In this document: one piece after another, positions 43,865 through 52,517 of the stretch
Numbering within the stretch: position 1 is the first letter of the stretch
How the letters are laid out: every line of letters begins with the position of its first letter
Source: Treponema sp.
GTDB taxonomy: Bacteria; Spirochaetota; Spirochaetia; Treponematales; Treponemataceae
Assembly (NCBI GenBank): GCA_024400955.1
Contig: JAKSLY010000001.1
Span: 1 to 64,000, forward strand
DNA length: 64,000 nt
Direction of reading: 5' to 3'
Program-made: the position numbers and the translations under genes
The notes under the pieces: model-generated
Database searches by the model: none
Told to the model about the DNA's origin: nothing
What the model saw: the letters and a program-made list of their open reading frames with translations, nothing else

Positions 43865-44881
43865 TTATGCGTCGTAACCGTTAGGGTTGTTTGACTGCCA
43901 TCTCCATGAATCTTCGCACATTTCCTTGATTCCGTACTGGGCCTTCCATCCAAGCTCGCGTTCAGCCTTTGCAGGATCTGCATAGCATGTGGCGATGTCA
44001 CCCGGGCGGCGTGGCTTGATTGTGTATGGAACCTTTACGCCTGTTGCTTCCTCAAAGTTATGGACGATGTCAAGGACCGAATATCCGTGGCCTGTACCAA
44101 GGTTGTAGATGCAAAGGCCTGCCTTTTCCTCGATTTTCTTGAGTGCCTTTACGTGTCCGTTGGCAAGGTCAACAACGTGGATGTAGTCGCGTACTCCTGT
44201 TCCGTCCGGCGTGTCGTAGTCGTTTCCAAATACGCCAAGTTCCTTGAGCTTTCCAACTGCAACCTGTGTTACGTAAGGCATCAGGTTGTTTGGAATTCCG
44301 TTAGGATTTTCTCCCATGGTTCCAGACTTGTGGGCTCCGATTGGATTGAAGTAGCGCAGGAGGATTACGTTCCATTCAGGATCTGCCTTCTGCATGTCGC
44401 TGAGAATCTGTTCAAGCATGGATTTTGTCCAGCCGTATGGGTTTGTGCACTGTCCCTTTGGACATTCTTCAGTAATCGGGATGAATGCCGGGTCGCCGTA
44501 TACCGTTGCGGAAGAAGAGAAGATGATGTTCTTGCAGTTATGCTTTCTCATTACGTCAACAAGGGTAAGGGTGCCGGAGATGTTGTTCTCGTAATATTCC
44601 CAGGGTTTTGCAACCGATTCGCCAACGGCCTTGAGTCCTGCAAAGTGAATTACTGAATCGATTTTTTCTGCATCGAAAACCCTGTTAAGTCCATCGCGGT
44701 CAAGGATGTCTGCCTTGTAGAACTTAACCTTTTTTCCAGTGATCTTTTCAACCCTTTCAAGTGACTTTTCGCTTGAGTTTGAAAGGTTGTCAAGAACAAC
44801 TACGTCGTAACCTGCATCCTGAAGTTCAACAACTGTGTGGCTTCCGATGAAACCTGCACCACCTGTAACTAAAATTGCCAT
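43865..44881 (-). CDS. galE: UDP-glucose 4-epimerase
   Basis: GalE interconverts UDP-glucose and UDP-galactose using bound NAD. The 338-residue protein starts [20 protein letters not shown] (Rossmann Gly-rich motif GxxGxxG). It has [11 protein letters not shown], the catalytic SSSATVYG with Ser and the Tyr-x3-Lys in [11 protein letters not shown], and the substrate-site [17 protein letters not shown]. Length is exactly typical. AGGAG lies eight bases upstream of the ATG. The gene may supply galactose for envelope glycans. It is divergent from the AraC-type gene. Confidence 0.96.
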   Translation of the reverse strand: MAILVTGGAGFIGSHTVVELQDAGYDVVVLDNLSNSSEKSLERVEKITGKKVKFYKADILDRDGLNRVFDAEKIDSVIHFAGLKAVGESVAKPWEYYENNISGTLTLVDVMRKHNCKNIIFSSSATVYGDPAFIPITEECPKGQCTNPYGWTKSMLEQILSDMQKADPEWNVILLRYFNPIGAHKSGTMGENPNGIPNNLMPYVTQVAVGKLKELGVFGNDYDTPDGTGVRDYIHVVDLANGHVKALKKIEEKAGLCIYNLGTGHGYSVLDIVHNFEEATGVKVPYTIKPRRPGDIATCYADPAKAERELGWKAQYGIKEMCEDSWRWQSNNPNGYDA

Positions 44882-44954
44882 AGGGATTCTCCTGTCTTTG
44901 TGATCTTATGCTTAAATGATACAGCCGATTTTTTTGTTTGTACATCGTTTTATG

Positions 44955-44984
44955 TTTACTCGATATGTAAAAATGTTGCATAAT
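44955..44984 (+). promoter_or_regulatory. Leaderless-type promoter of the AraC-family gene
   Basis: TTTACT (44955-44960), an 18-bp spacer and CATAAT (44979-44984) precede the ATG by six bases. Confidence 0.5.
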
Positions 44985-44990
44985 GGAACC

Positions 44991-46277
44991 ATGATTTCTA
45001 CGGAAAAAGTTTTGCTTGAAATGCTTGCCACCCAGCTTGGAAAATACCCGGCTTCCACTGCCATCATTCTTGGGGAAGGTGATCCGTCTCCTGCAGTTCC
45101 ATGGGAAAAATTCAATTCCGTAAGGATCCTTGACACCAGGAGGCAGCCTGTGGTGATTCCGCGCCTTGAACCTTCAGACCTGCTTGTTGTCAACCTGATC
45201 CTGGAAAAAATGGGATGCGATTTTTTTGTGAATGTCATCGACAGGGTAAAGCCCCAGTTTGTATGCTGCAGCTTCTATATGGAAAATTCCAGTGGAATTA
45301 CGGAAGAAATTCTTGCGGGCCGTCTTCTCCAGAAATCCTACAATCTTTTCAGCCGCAATGAAATTTCCCTTTCCAACGGGAAAACCCTCATACATCTTGA
45401 CTTCATGGTTTCAAGCCATGTCTTTGGAACAAGGGAACCTTCCCGTTTTTCTTACAAGGTTGCATCAAGGGAACTCATGTCCCTTTCCGTGTACAACGTG
45501 GGCTTCCAGAAGTGTGAGGCCAATTACCAGTGGGGGCCTGGGGTAAGGGACCATTACGTGATTCACTATGTGGTTTCCGGCTGCGGGAGGATCGAAACCC
45601 TGGACAAGGAGTTCAGCCTGAAGGAAGGAGACTGCTTCATCTGCTATCCAGGCACCCAGATCATGTACCGTGCCGATGCAAGGGATCCGTGGGAATACGA
45701 GTGGATTGGCTTTGCCGGTGCCGATGCCTCCGTTATCCTCAATTCAACGGATTTTACCAGGGATGCCCCCTTTGTAAGGTCCGTTGCCAATGGAAGGAAG
45801 GTGCGCGATAAGATCCGTGAAATATATGATGCCAGGGGCAGGGGCTTTTCCAATTCCATAAGGATGACAGGGCTTTTGCATGAACTTCTGGCATGTTTTG
45901 TTGACGAATCATCTTCCAGGAAAACCCACAATTCTGCAGCAAGGGAATATGTCCGGATGGCGGTGGACTACATGATGGAAAACTATTCCTATCCCATAAG
46001 CATTGAGGATGTGGCTTCCTATGTTGGCATAAGCCGGAGCCAGATGTTCAGGTGCTTTGAGTCGGTCCTTGGCATTTCCCCAAAGGAATATCTGACGGAC
46101 TACAGGATTAAGCAGGCTTGCACCATGCTCGAAAGCACTTCCTTAAATATAACGGCAATTGCCAATTCCCTCGGATTTGAAAGCAGCCTCTATTTTTCCC
46201 GGGCATTCCATAAGGCCTTGTCCATGTCTCCCAGTGAATACAGGAAGAATTCCGTTGACCAAGAAAGCGGAAAATGA
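44991..46277 (+). CDS. AraC/XylS-family transcription regulator with extra N-terminal domain
   Basis: The 428-residue protein has an unassigned N-terminal region (about 1-155). An AraC-type cupin sensor (about 165-260, with GPGVRDHYVIHYVVSGCGRIET and EGDCFICYPGTQIMYRAD) follows, then a C-terminal pair of helix-turn-helix motifs (about 320-420: IEDVASYVGISRSQMFRCFESVLGISPKEYL and ITAIANSLGFESSLYFSRAFHKALSMSPSEYR). Such proteins usually respond to sugars. The N-terminal addition is unusual for the family, and galE next door fits a carbohydrate signal, though that link is inference. Two further upstream in-frame ATGs exist, but the -10 box lies between them and the chosen start. Confidence 0.88.
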   Translation: MISTEKVLLEMLATQLGKYPASTAIILGEGDPSPAVPWEKFNSVRILDTRRQPVVIPRLEPSDLLVVNLILEKMGCDFFVNVIDRVKPQFVCCSFYMENSSGITEEILAGRLLQKSYNLFSRNEISLSNGKTLIHLDFMVSSHVFGTREPSRFSYKVASRELMSLSVYNVGFQKCEANYQWGPGVRDHYVIHYVVSGCGRIETLDKEFSLKEGDCFICYPGTQIMYRADARDPWEYEWIGFAGADASVILNSTDFTRDAPFVRSVANGRKVRDKIREIYDARGRGFSNSIRMTGLLHELLACFVDESSSRKTHNSAAREYVRMAVDYMMENYSYPISIEDVASYVGISRSQMFRCFESVLGISPKEYLTDYRIKQACTMLESTSLNITAIANSLGFESSLYFSRAFHKALSMSPSEYRKNSVDQESGK

Positions 46278-46283
46278 TATTAT
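46255..46283 (+). promoter_or_regulatory. Promoter of the rpsF-ssb-rpsR-rplI operon
   Basis: TTGACC (46255-46260), a 17-bp spacer and TATTAT (46278-46283) overlap the 3' end of the AraC-type gene. Transcription should start near 46290. Confidence 0.7.
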
Positions 46284-46295
46284 CTTGTACCCCTT

Positions 46296-46315
46296 GGAAT
46301 TGCGTATGCAGTTCC
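46296..46315 (+). promoter_or_regulatory. Hairpin in the rpsF leader
   Basis: GGAATTGC and GCAGTTCC form an eight-base-pair stem with loop GTAT just after the expected start of transcription. Leaders of rpsF in many bacteria bind the S6:S18 complex, but the conserved CCG element of that motif was not found, so this is only a candidate. Confidence 0.35.
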
Positions 46316-46343
46316 CATTTTAGACCATAAGGAGAACATACAA

Positions 46344-46634
46344 ATGAGAAAGTATGAACTTATGACAATTTATCCTTTGGAAGAGGATAAGTACAAGGCT
46401 GGTCTTGAAGCTCTTAAGGCAGACCTTGCAAAATTCGGCGTAGAGATCGAAAAGGAAGAACCATTCGGTGACCGCGATCTTACTTACGAAGTAAAGCGCC
46501 AGAAGAGAGGAAGATTCGTTCTTCTTACAATCAAGTCTAATCCTGCAAAGATTGCAGAAATGGACGCTCAGTTCAAGTTTAACACAAATCTTCTTAAATA
46601 TCTGTTTGTTCTTGTAGACGAAAAGAACGCATAA
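46344..46634 (+). CDS. rpsF: 30S ribosomal protein S6
   Basis: S6 pairs with S18 on the 30S platform. The 96-residue protein has the family pattern: RKYELMTIYPLEEDKYKAGLEALKADL, the central DRDLTYEVKRQKRGRFVLLTIKSNPAKIAEMDAQFKFNTNLLKYLFVLVDEK. The start follows AAGGAGAAC by seven bases. It opens the classical block with ssb, rpsR, rplI and dnaB. Confidence 0.97.
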   Translation: MRKYELMTIYPLEEDKYKAGLEALKADLAKFGVEIEKEEPFGDRDLTYEVKRQKRGRFVLLTIKSNPAKIAEMDAQFKFNTNLLKYLFVLVDEKNA

Positions 46635-46652
46635 ATTTAACCGGGGGAGAAT

Positions 46653-47201
46653 ATGGCTAGTTCAGATATTAATTCAGTTGTAATCGTTGGACGTCTTACA
46701 AGAGATGCTGAAGTAAGATATTTGGGCACCGGTACTGCAGTAGCCAACATTTCCATTGCTGTAAACCGCAGCAGAAGGGAAGGTGACAGATGGATAAGCG
46801 AAGGCAATTTCTTTGACGTCACATATTTTGGCAAGGGTGCAGAGGCCATCAAACCATATTTGACCAAAGGTAAGCAGATTGCAGTTCAGGGGTCACTTAG
46901 GCAGGACCGCTGGCAGGATAAGAACTCTGGTGAAACACGCAGCAGGGTGACGATTCTTGCAGACAGCGTTCAGCTTTTGAGTGGCAATGGAGCCGGCGGC
47001 TCTTCTGGATTCGGTGCAGGCGAAGGCGGAATGGGATCGTATGGGGGATTCCAGAAGCGCAATGATTTTGATGCACCTCAGGGATATTCACAGCAGAATT
47101 ATTCCGGGGCACCGATGGCGGCAGATTCAGGTAATGGATTTGCAGAAGACAGCTTTGTCGGGGATTCTTCATCCCAGTTCCCTGAAGACATCCCGTTCTA
47201 A
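46653..47201 (+). CDS. ssb: Single-stranded DNA-binding protein
   Basis: The 182-residue protein begins with the OB fold of bacterial SSB: VVIVGRLTRDAEVRYLGTGTAVANISIAVNRS, WISEGNFFDVTYFGKGAEAIKPYLTKGKQIAVQGSLRQDRWQD and RVTILADSVQLL. A Gly/Ser/Gln-rich flexible linker follows. The acidic C-terminal tip ends FPEDIPF, the peptide that docks SSB partners. GGGGGAG precedes the start. Position between rpsF and rpsR is the usual one. Confidence 0.97.
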   Translation: MASSDINSVVIVGRLTRDAEVRYLGTGTAVANISIAVNRSRREGDRWISEGNFFDVTYFGKGAEAIKPYLTKGKQIAVQGSLRQDRWQDKNSGETRSRVTILADSVQLLSGNGAGGSSGFGAGEGGMGSYGGFQKRNDFDAPQGYSQQNYSGAPMAADSGNGFAEDSFVGDSSSQFPEDIPF

Positions 47202-47286
47202 TCGGGAAATGAAGGTTCTGGTTGCAGTACCTTCCGGAAGTTCCACTGGTTGGGGCTTTCCAATACTCTTATAGGAGCAAATTACT

Positions 47287-47598
47287 ATGGCAGACGAAAA
47301 CGTAGAAAATGTAAACGAAAACACAGCTGAACAGCTTCAGGATTCTGGCCGCGAAGACGAAGTTCGTGGTGCACGCGGAAAGGGAAAGGCTTTCTTCCAC
47401 AAGAAGGTTTGCCGTTTCTGTGCTAACAAGGGAAAGATTGATTACAAGGATGCAGAAGGTCTCCGCCGCTTTACAACAGAACGCGGTAAGATCCTTCCAC
47501 GCCGCATTACTGGTACTTGTGCAAAGCACCAGAAGCAGGTTGCAGTAGCAATCAAGCGCGCACGTGCTATCTGTCTTCTTCCATACGTAGCAGACTAA
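47287..47598 (+). CDS. rpsR: 30S ribosomal protein S18
   Basis: The last ~75 residues are the S18 core: [63 protein letters not shown]. About 30 extra N-terminal residues are acidic and polar ([23 protein letters not shown]) and are not part of the usual fold; such extensions exist in some lineages. The Cys pair CRFC could bind zinc. AGGAGC lies seven bases before the ATG. Confidence 0.95.
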   Translation: MADENVENVNENTAEQLQDSGREDEVRGARGKGKAFFHKKVCRFCANKGKIDYKDAEGLRRFTTERGKILPRRITGTCAKHQKQVAVAIKRARAICLLPYVAD

Positions 47599-47667
47599 AT
47601 TTAATCTGGCAGGCCGCCAACTCCTGGTGGTGCTGCTTAAAACTTAATATTTTCAGGAGCTTGTAAA

Positions 47668-48201
47668 ATGAAAGTTATTCTTAATGATGATGTAAAACAC
47701 CTTGGTGAAATGGGTGATGTAAAGAATGTTGCAATGGGTTACTTCCGCAACTATCTTTTCCCACGTGGATTCGCTGTACCTTACAACAAGGAAACAGCTG
47801 CTTACTTTGAATCAAAGAAGGCAGAAATCGAAGCTCGCAAGGAACAGAAGAGAAAGGACAGCGCAAGCCTCAAGGACAAGCTTGAAGCTCTCGAAGTTGT
47901 TCTCGAAATGCCAGCTGCAAGCAACGGTAAGCTCTTTGGTGCAGTTTCTAACACAACACTCGTTAACTTCTACTCTCAGAACGGTTTCGAAATCGAACGC
48001 AAGAAGATTGAAGTTCCAGGTAACACAATCAAGCTCATCGGTAGCTACGTTGCAAAGATTCACCTTTATGAATCTACTTATGCAGAAGTAAAGGTTACTG
48101 TTAAGGGCCAGGTTTCAGAAGAAACAAAGAAGCAGGAAGCTAAGATTAAGAAGGCTGCAGAAAAGAAGGAAGAAGAAACAAAGGCAGAATCTGCTGAATA
48201 A
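47668..48201 (+). CDS. rplI: 50S ribosomal protein L9
   Basis: The 177-residue L9 has the N-terminal rRNA-binding domain (MKVILNDDVKHLGEMGDVKNVAMGYFRNYLFPRGFAV), the long connecting helix (EARKEQKRKDSASLKDKLEALE) and the C-terminal domain with LFGAVSNTTLVNF. A Lys/Glu-rich tail of about 25 residues extends beyond the usual end. AGGAGC precedes the ATG. It closes the ribosomal part of the operon before a terminator. Confidence 0.96.
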   Translation: MKVILNDDVKHLGEMGDVKNVAMGYFRNYLFPRGFAVPYNKETAAYFESKKAEIEARKEQKRKDSASLKDKLEALEVVLEMPAASNGKLFGAVSNTTLVNFYSQNGFEIERKKIEVPGNTIKLIGSYVAKIHLYESTYAEVKVTVKGQVSEETKKQEAKIKKAAEKKEEETKAESAE

Positions 48202-48270
48202 TTTTTCCCGGGGAACTTTGGCATTCCTGGTGAATCCTAAGGTTTCCTGATTTTTTTCTAAGACTTTTTT

Positions 48271-48305
48271 AGCCCGGAAAGCATGTTTTTCCGGGTTTTA
48301 TTTTT
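48271..48305 (+). terminator. Terminator between rplI and dnaB
   Basis: CCCGGAAA and TTTCCGGG pair perfectly around a seven-base loop and are followed by a T-rich stretch. The dnaB start codon lies 26 bp later, so dnaB must rely on readthrough or another start site. Confidence 0.85.
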
Positions 48306-48330
48306 GCATTTTGGTTTATTGGAGGAAGCT

Positions 48331-49662
48331 GTGGAATTTAAGGACAAGATACCCCCTCATAACAGTGAAGCCGAACAGGCCACTTTAGGTGCAGTTCTTC
48401 TCGACTGGTCTGCATTGAGTTATGTAATCAATTATCTTAGGGCGGAAGACTTTTACAGCCAGCAGAACCAGCTTATCTTCAAGGCTTTTCTTGAGCTGAA
48501 CACCAACGGCATTCGCGGTGACCTTCTTACGGTCATCGATAACCTTACAAAGAACAATTCCCTTGAAAAGGCCGGGGGAGTTTCCTACATTTCATCCCTT
48601 ACCGATGTTGTTCCGACCAGTGCCAACGTTGAGTACTATGCAAAGATGGTTCTTGATGCTTCCGTCAGGCGCAAGCTCATCGGCCTTTCCCAGGAGATGA
48701 AGGCTGACAGCTTTGATGAGACAAAGGACAGCCGGTTGATTCTCGAAGATGCGGAACAGAAGATATTCCGCCTTGCAGATTCAAATTCAACAGTGAACGT
48801 AATGTCGATGAAGGAAGTCATGCCCAAGACAATCCAGATCATTGACACAAGATACAAGAACAAGGATTCCTTCTCGGGAATTCCTTCAGGATTTAATGAC
48901 CTGGATACCATGACAAGCGGTTTCCAGAACAGCGAAATGATCATCGTCGGTGCCCGTCCTTCCATGGGTAAGACGGCCCTTGCACTTTCAATGATGCAGC
49001 ATATTGTCCTTGACAAGGGAATCCCATGCGGTTTCTTCAGCCTTGAAATGTCTGCCGACCAGATTGGCCAGCGTCTTGTTTCCCAGGTTGCACGCATTCA
49101 GGGACAGAAGCTCAGGAGCGGTCTCTTGAAGGTTGAGGATTTCAGGAAGCTTCAGGATGCTGCAGGAGATCTCTTTAATGCTCCCTTGTACATTGTGGAT
49201 GTTCCAAACATGAAGCTTCTTGACCTTCGCGCCATGGCTCGCCGAATGAAGGTTGACAACAAGGTTCAGATAATATTCATTGACTACATCGGTCTTATTA
49301 CTTCCGAGACGCCGGACCTGCCGATGCATGAACAGCAGTCTGCAATTTCCAAGTCCCTCAAGAGCCTTGCCCGTGAGCTTGAGATTCCCATCGTGGTTCT
49401 CTGTCAGCTTGCACGTACTGCGGAAGGTGAAGAACCAAACCTTGCCCAGCTGCGAGGTTCCGGTTCCATAGAACAGGATGCCGACATGGTAATGTTCATC
49501 CACGGAAACAGAAACGCCAACAAGGAAACCAATGAGGGTTATGATCCGGTTCAGGACAGAAAGCTTATTGTCGCAAAGCAGCGTAACGGTCCTATTGGCG
49601 ATGTGGAACTTGTATTCCTTTCAAGCTTTACCAAGTTTGAAAGCAAGGCCAGGGAGCATTAG
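48331..49662 (+). CDS. dnaB: Replicative DNA helicase DnaB
   Basis: DnaB unwinds DNA at the replication fork as a hexamer. Start is GTG with GGAGGA four to five bases upstream; the protein then begins VEFKDKIPPHNSEAEQATLGAVLLDW, the expected N-terminus. The 443-residue length is normal. The ATPase domain has Walker A GARPSMGKTAL, H1a/H2 motifs FFSLEMSADQIGQRL, Walker B IIFIDYIGLI, QLARTAEGEEPNLAQLRGSGSIEQDADMV and the arginine-finger region KQRNGPIGDVEL. No intein was seen. Confidence 0.97.
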   Translation: MEFKDKIPPHNSEAEQATLGAVLLDWSALSYVINYLRAEDFYSQQNQLIFKAFLELNTNGIRGDLLTVIDNLTKNNSLEKAGGVSYISSLTDVVPTSANVEYYAKMVLDASVRRKLIGLSQEMKADSFDETKDSRLILEDAEQKIFRLADSNSTVNVMSMKEVMPKTIQIIDTRYKNKDSFSGIPSGFNDLDTMTSGFQNSEMIIVGARPSMGKTALALSMMQHIVLDKGIPCGFFSLEMSADQIGQRLVSQVARIQGQKLRSGLLKVEDFRKLQDAAGDLFNAPLYIVDVPNMKLLDLRAMARRMKVDNKVQIIFIDYIGLITSETPDLPMHEQQSAISKSLKSLARELEIPIVVLCQLARTAEGEEPNLAQLRGSGSIEQDADMVMFIHGNRNANKETNEGYDPVQDRKLIVAKQRNGPIGDVELVFLSSFTKFESKAREH

Positions 49663-49725
49663 TTTCCGGAGTTCCATATTGTGATAAAAAAATTAAAAAA
49701 AAAGTGAAAAAATTGGATTTTGCTG

Positions 49726-49754
49726 TTGACACAAATCCGTCAAAAGTATATAGT
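49726..49754 (+). promoter_or_regulatory. tRNA-Phe promoter
   Basis: Perfect TTGACA (49726-49731), a 17-bp spacer and TATAGT (49749-49754) lie 13 bp before the tRNA, the same design as the tRNA-Val promoter. Confidence 0.88.
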
Positions 49755-49767
49755 CTAATCATCACTT

Positions 49768-49840
49768 GCCGATGTAGCTCAGCTGGTAGAGCGGAGGACT
49801 GAAAATCCTTATGTCGTCAGTTCGATTCTGACCGTTGGCA
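49768..49840 (+). tRNA. tRNA-Phe (GAA)
   Basis: Acceptor GCCGATG pairs with CGTTGGC (with G:U pairs). The anticodon stem AGGA/TCCT holds loop CTGAAAA, so the anticodon is GAA. T arm GTCAG/CTGAC with TTCGATT. Discriminator A; CCA is not encoded. Confidence 0.97.
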
Positions 49841-49845
49841 CTTGT

Positions 49846-49874
49846 AAGACACTCGCTTCGAGTGTCTTTTTTTT
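49846..49874 (+). terminator. Terminator after tRNA-Phe
   Basis: AAGACACTCG and CGAGTGTCTT pair perfectly around a CTT loop and are followed by about eight T. Confidence 0.92.
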
Positions 49875-49904
49875 ATTTAAAATATTTTTTTAGGTGCACT
49901 TTGT

Positions 49905-49933
49905 TTGCAAACAGGGATTTTTTGTTCTATAAT
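49905..49933 (+). promoter_or_regulatory. Leaderless-type promoter of the ankyrin gene
   Basis: TTGCAA (49905-49910), a 17-bp spacer and a perfect TATAAT (49928-49933) end six bases before the ATG. Confidence 0.65.
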
Positions 49934-49939
49934 AGTAGA

Positions 49940-50854
49940 ATGAAGTGCGCAATAATTACTACAGACAAGGAAAATGCAAAGGCGGAAAAGATTTCTGCTT
50001 TTCTGAAAGATAAATGCGAGGCAAATGTAATTCTTCTTTCTGAAGAAGATGATGACGATCAGCGCCGCAGCTGTGTATGCATGCTTAGCGAGGCAGCCTT
50101 TGTTGTTCTTGCCGATACTGATTCGCTTTTTAAGTACGACGATTTTCTTTATTACATTGGATTTATTGCCAGCAGAAAGTGTCCTGTGGTTTCCTTTGGG
50201 GAATCTTCTTCTGCATTTAAGGGCTATTTCATCTCAAATTCAGACTGTTTCTATGGGGGTAGTGAAGACGATGCCCTTGATGCCCTCAAGTCCAATCTTG
50301 AAAAGTACAGGGCCATGGACGAGCAGCGCTGGGCCTTTGAACAGCTTTTTGTACGGGGAATTCCATTTAATGCAGACAGCCTAGCCCATTACATTGAAAA
50401 GGACGACCTTGAGACTAGCCGCATGATCGTGCAGGCAGGTCTTGATGTCAATGCCTTTAATTCTGAAGGCGTTCCGATGCTTTGTGTTGCTTCTCGCAAT
50501 GATAATATTCCTGCTGCAAAATGGCTTCTGGAATGTGGTGCCAATGTGAACATTATTTCCAAGGACCGCGGATATTCTCCCGTTATGGATGCGGTTTGGA
50601 GAAAGAACAAGGACACCGTTAAGTTCTTCATAGAAAATGGTGCAGACATGGGCATCATGAGCAGTGACGGCCAGCCTATTCTTGTACTTGCCGTTGGTAA
50701 CGGAAGCATTGAGATTGTCCAGGCTCTTCTCGAAGCAGGTGCAGATCCTGATGTGGAAGACGGAATGTGGATGTCTGCACGCGGTTATGCCAAGCTGTTC
50801 AAGAACGAGGAGCTTATTTCAATTCTTGATAAATTTCCAAAAAAGGCAAAATAA
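49940..50854 (+). CDS. Ankyrin-repeat protein with TIR-like/nucleotide-fold N-terminal part
   Basis: The 304-residue protein starts MKCAIITTDKENAKAEKISAFL and continues as an alternating alpha/beta region to about residue 120 (VNILLSEE-like strand, FVVLADTDSLFKYDDFLYYIGFIASRKCPVVSFG). This resembles a TIR or flavodoxin-like fold, not assigned with confidence. Residues about 145-295 are four ankyrin repeats, for example DDLETSRMIVQAGLDVNAFNSEG, DNIPAAKWLLECGANVNIISKDRG and GSIEIVQALLEAGADPDVEDG. No signal peptide is present, so it is cytoplasmic. The gene has its own leaderless-type promoter after tRNA-Phe and stops immediately before murG, so it may head the murG cluster. Confidence 0.8.
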   Translation: MKCAIITTDKENAKAEKISAFLKDKCEANVILLSEEDDDDQRRSCVCMLSEAAFVVLADTDSLFKYDDFLYYIGFIASRKCPVVSFGESSSAFKGYFISNSDCFYGGSEDDALDALKSNLEKYRAMDEQRWAFEQLFVRGIPFNADSLAHYIEKDDLETSRMIVQAGLDVNAFNSEGVPMLCVASRNDNIPAAKWLLECGANVNIISKDRGYSPVMDAVWRKNKDTVKFFIENGADMGIMSSDGQPILVLAVGNGSIEIVQALLEAGADPDVEDGMWMSARGYAKLFKNEELISILDKFPKKAK

Positions 50855-52015
50855 ATGTCAGAAAAAAAGTCTCATTGCGTAATCGTCTTTGCCGGTGGTG
50901 GCACTGGCGGTCACATTTATCCCGGCATTGCTGTTGCTGATGAAATAAGGAAGTCCCTTGCCGATTCCGGTGTGGAACTTGAAATTCATTGGATCGGTTC
51001 GGCTTCCGGCATGGACAGGAACATTGTTGAAAAGAACCTTTCTTCCTGTGGCGGAAGCATTACGGCATTCCATGGAATTTCTTGCGGCAAGCTAAGGCGA
51101 TATTTTTCATTTAAGAATTTCATTGACCTCTTTAAGATTATGGCAGGCTTCGTAAGGTCATATTTCATCTTGAAAAAGCTAAAGCCTGACTGTCTTTTTT
51201 CCAAGGGCGGTTTTGTAAGTGTTCCTCCTTGTGTTGCAGCACGTCTCCTGAAGATTCCATACTTTACCCATGAGTGCGATTTTACTCCGGGGCTTGCAAC
51301 AAAGCTTAACAGCGGCGGGGCAAGGAACATCCTTTTATCCTATGAGGAGACCAGAAAATTTTTTGCAGGTCCCCTTAAGGAAAAATGCATCGCCACAGGA
51401 AATCCTGTCAGGCCTGTTTTTTACGAGGATTCTTCTGCTGCGGGCAGGAAATTTCTTGGAATTCCTGAAGGTAACAATAAGCCTGTTCTCCTTGTCATTG
51501 GCGGAAGCCTTGGTGCGCTGCAGATCAACCGTCTAGTTGTCGATTGCCTTGACAGGCTTAAGGAAAAATATATTGTTGTTCACCAGACGGGAAAGAAATT
51601 TGCCGACGAAAATCCTCAGGTCATGGCTTCGGCTGATGATGATTATAAGCCTTTTGCCTTTATCTACGGCGAAATGGTTTCGGTGATTCAGTGTGCGGAT
51701 GTGGTACTTTCCAGGGCCGGGGCAAATTCCCTTTCGGAATGTGCCGTCTGTGCAAAGCCAATGGTCCTTGTTCCATTGTGTGGTTCAGGAACTCGCGGCG
51801 ATCAGGTTGACAATGCTGAATATTTCAGGTCACGCGGCGGTGCCGTTGTCCTTGCAGGTGAAGATGTCAATGATGAAAAGCTTTTGGCAGAACTTGACAG
51901 GCTTTCTGCTGCAGAAAACAGGAAGGCTCTTTCCGATTCCCTTAGGGATATCACCGGTCAGAACAGGCCTGTAAAAACCATTGCGGATCTTGTGATCAAG
52001 GAATGCGGCTTATGA
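50855..52015 (+). CDS. murG: UDP-GlcNAc transferase MurG (peptidoglycan lipid II synthesis)
   Basis: MurG adds GlcNAc to lipid I at the inner face of the membrane. The 386-residue protein has the N-terminal donor loop FAGGGTGGHIYPGIAVADE, the hydrophobic acceptor-site segment FKIMAGFVRSYFILKKLKPDCLFSKGGFVSVPPCVAARLL, and in the C-terminal half LLVIGGSLGALQIN, the UDP-binding VLSRAGANSLSECAVCAKPMVLVPL and GDQVDNAEYFRSRGGAVVL. The ribosome site is an AAAAGG before the ATG. The stop overlaps the cvpA start as ATGA. Confidence 0.96.
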   Translation: MSEKKSHCVIVFAGGGTGGHIYPGIAVADEIRKSLADSGVELEIHWIGSASGMDRNIVEKNLSSCGGSITAFHGISCGKLRRYFSFKNFIDLFKIMAGFVRSYFILKKLKPDCLFSKGGFVSVPPCVAARLLKIPYFTHECDFTPGLATKLNSGGARNILLSYEETRKFFAGPLKEKCIATGNPVRPVFYEDSSAAGRKFLGIPEGNNKPVLLVIGGSLGALQINRLVVDCLDRLKEKYIVVHQTGKKFADENPQVMASADDDYKPFAFIYGEMVSVIQCADVVLSRAGANSLSECAVCAKPMVLVPLCGSGTRGDQVDNAEYFRSRGGAVVLAGEDVNDEKLLAELDRLSAAENRKALSDSLRDITGQNRPVKTIADLVIKECGL

Positions 52016-52515
52016 GTTTTCCTGCAATAGATTTCATCTTTCTTCTGGTGACGGTGATTTTTGGATTCATCGGACTGTTTAACGGATTCATAAATGAACT
52101 TTTTGGAAAGATCGTTCCGGTTATTTCCATCTGGGTTGCCTTTGTATTCTGCGGTTTTCTTGTGCAGCCCCTGTCCGGAGTTATACACATTCATTTTCTT
52201 GCAGTGGTTCTTTCATTCCTCATTGTCTTTGTTGCATCATTTCTTGTCCTCAAGATTATCCAGCAGGTGATAAAGGCGATTTTTGACTGTGAGATTTTCA
52301 AGTCGCTGGACAGATTCCTTGGATTCGTTCTTGGACTTGTGGAAGGATTGGCCCTTGTTTGCGTCATCCTCATAGTCATGTATGCCCAGCCTTGGTTTGA
52401 CGTTGCCCCGGTTTTGAAGGGCAGCCTGTTTGCTTCCATTTTAAATCCAGTACTTTCAGTTCCACTTTCTTCGGTTCATGCAGCCGTAGCCAATCATTCT
52501 TTTTTTGGTAAGTAA
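52012..52515 (+). CDS. CvpA-family membrane protein
   Basis: The 167-residue protein has four hydrophobic helices spread over its length and the CvpA pattern FPAIDFIFLLVTVIFGFIGLFNGFINELFGKIVPVISIWVAF, followed by LDRFLGFVLGLVEGLALV. CvpA is an inner-membrane protein needed for colicin V production and for tolerance of bile salts in enterobacteria; its molecular role is not settled. The start lies inside the murG stop, so expression is coupled. Confidence 0.85.
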   Translation: MSFPAIDFIFLLVTVIFGFIGLFNGFINELFGKIVPVISIWVAFVFCGFLVQPLSGVIHIHFLAVVLSFLIVFVASFLVLKIIQQVIKAIFDCEIFKSLDRFLGFVLGLVEGLALVCVILIVMYAQPWFDVAPVLKGSLFASILNPVLSVPLSSVHAAVANHSFFGK

Positions 52516-52517
52516 AA

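Noticed and set aside
46290-46343. S6:S18-binding leader of rpsF
   Set aside because: A hairpin is present, but the diagnostic CCG element is not seen, so it is listed only as a candidate hairpin.
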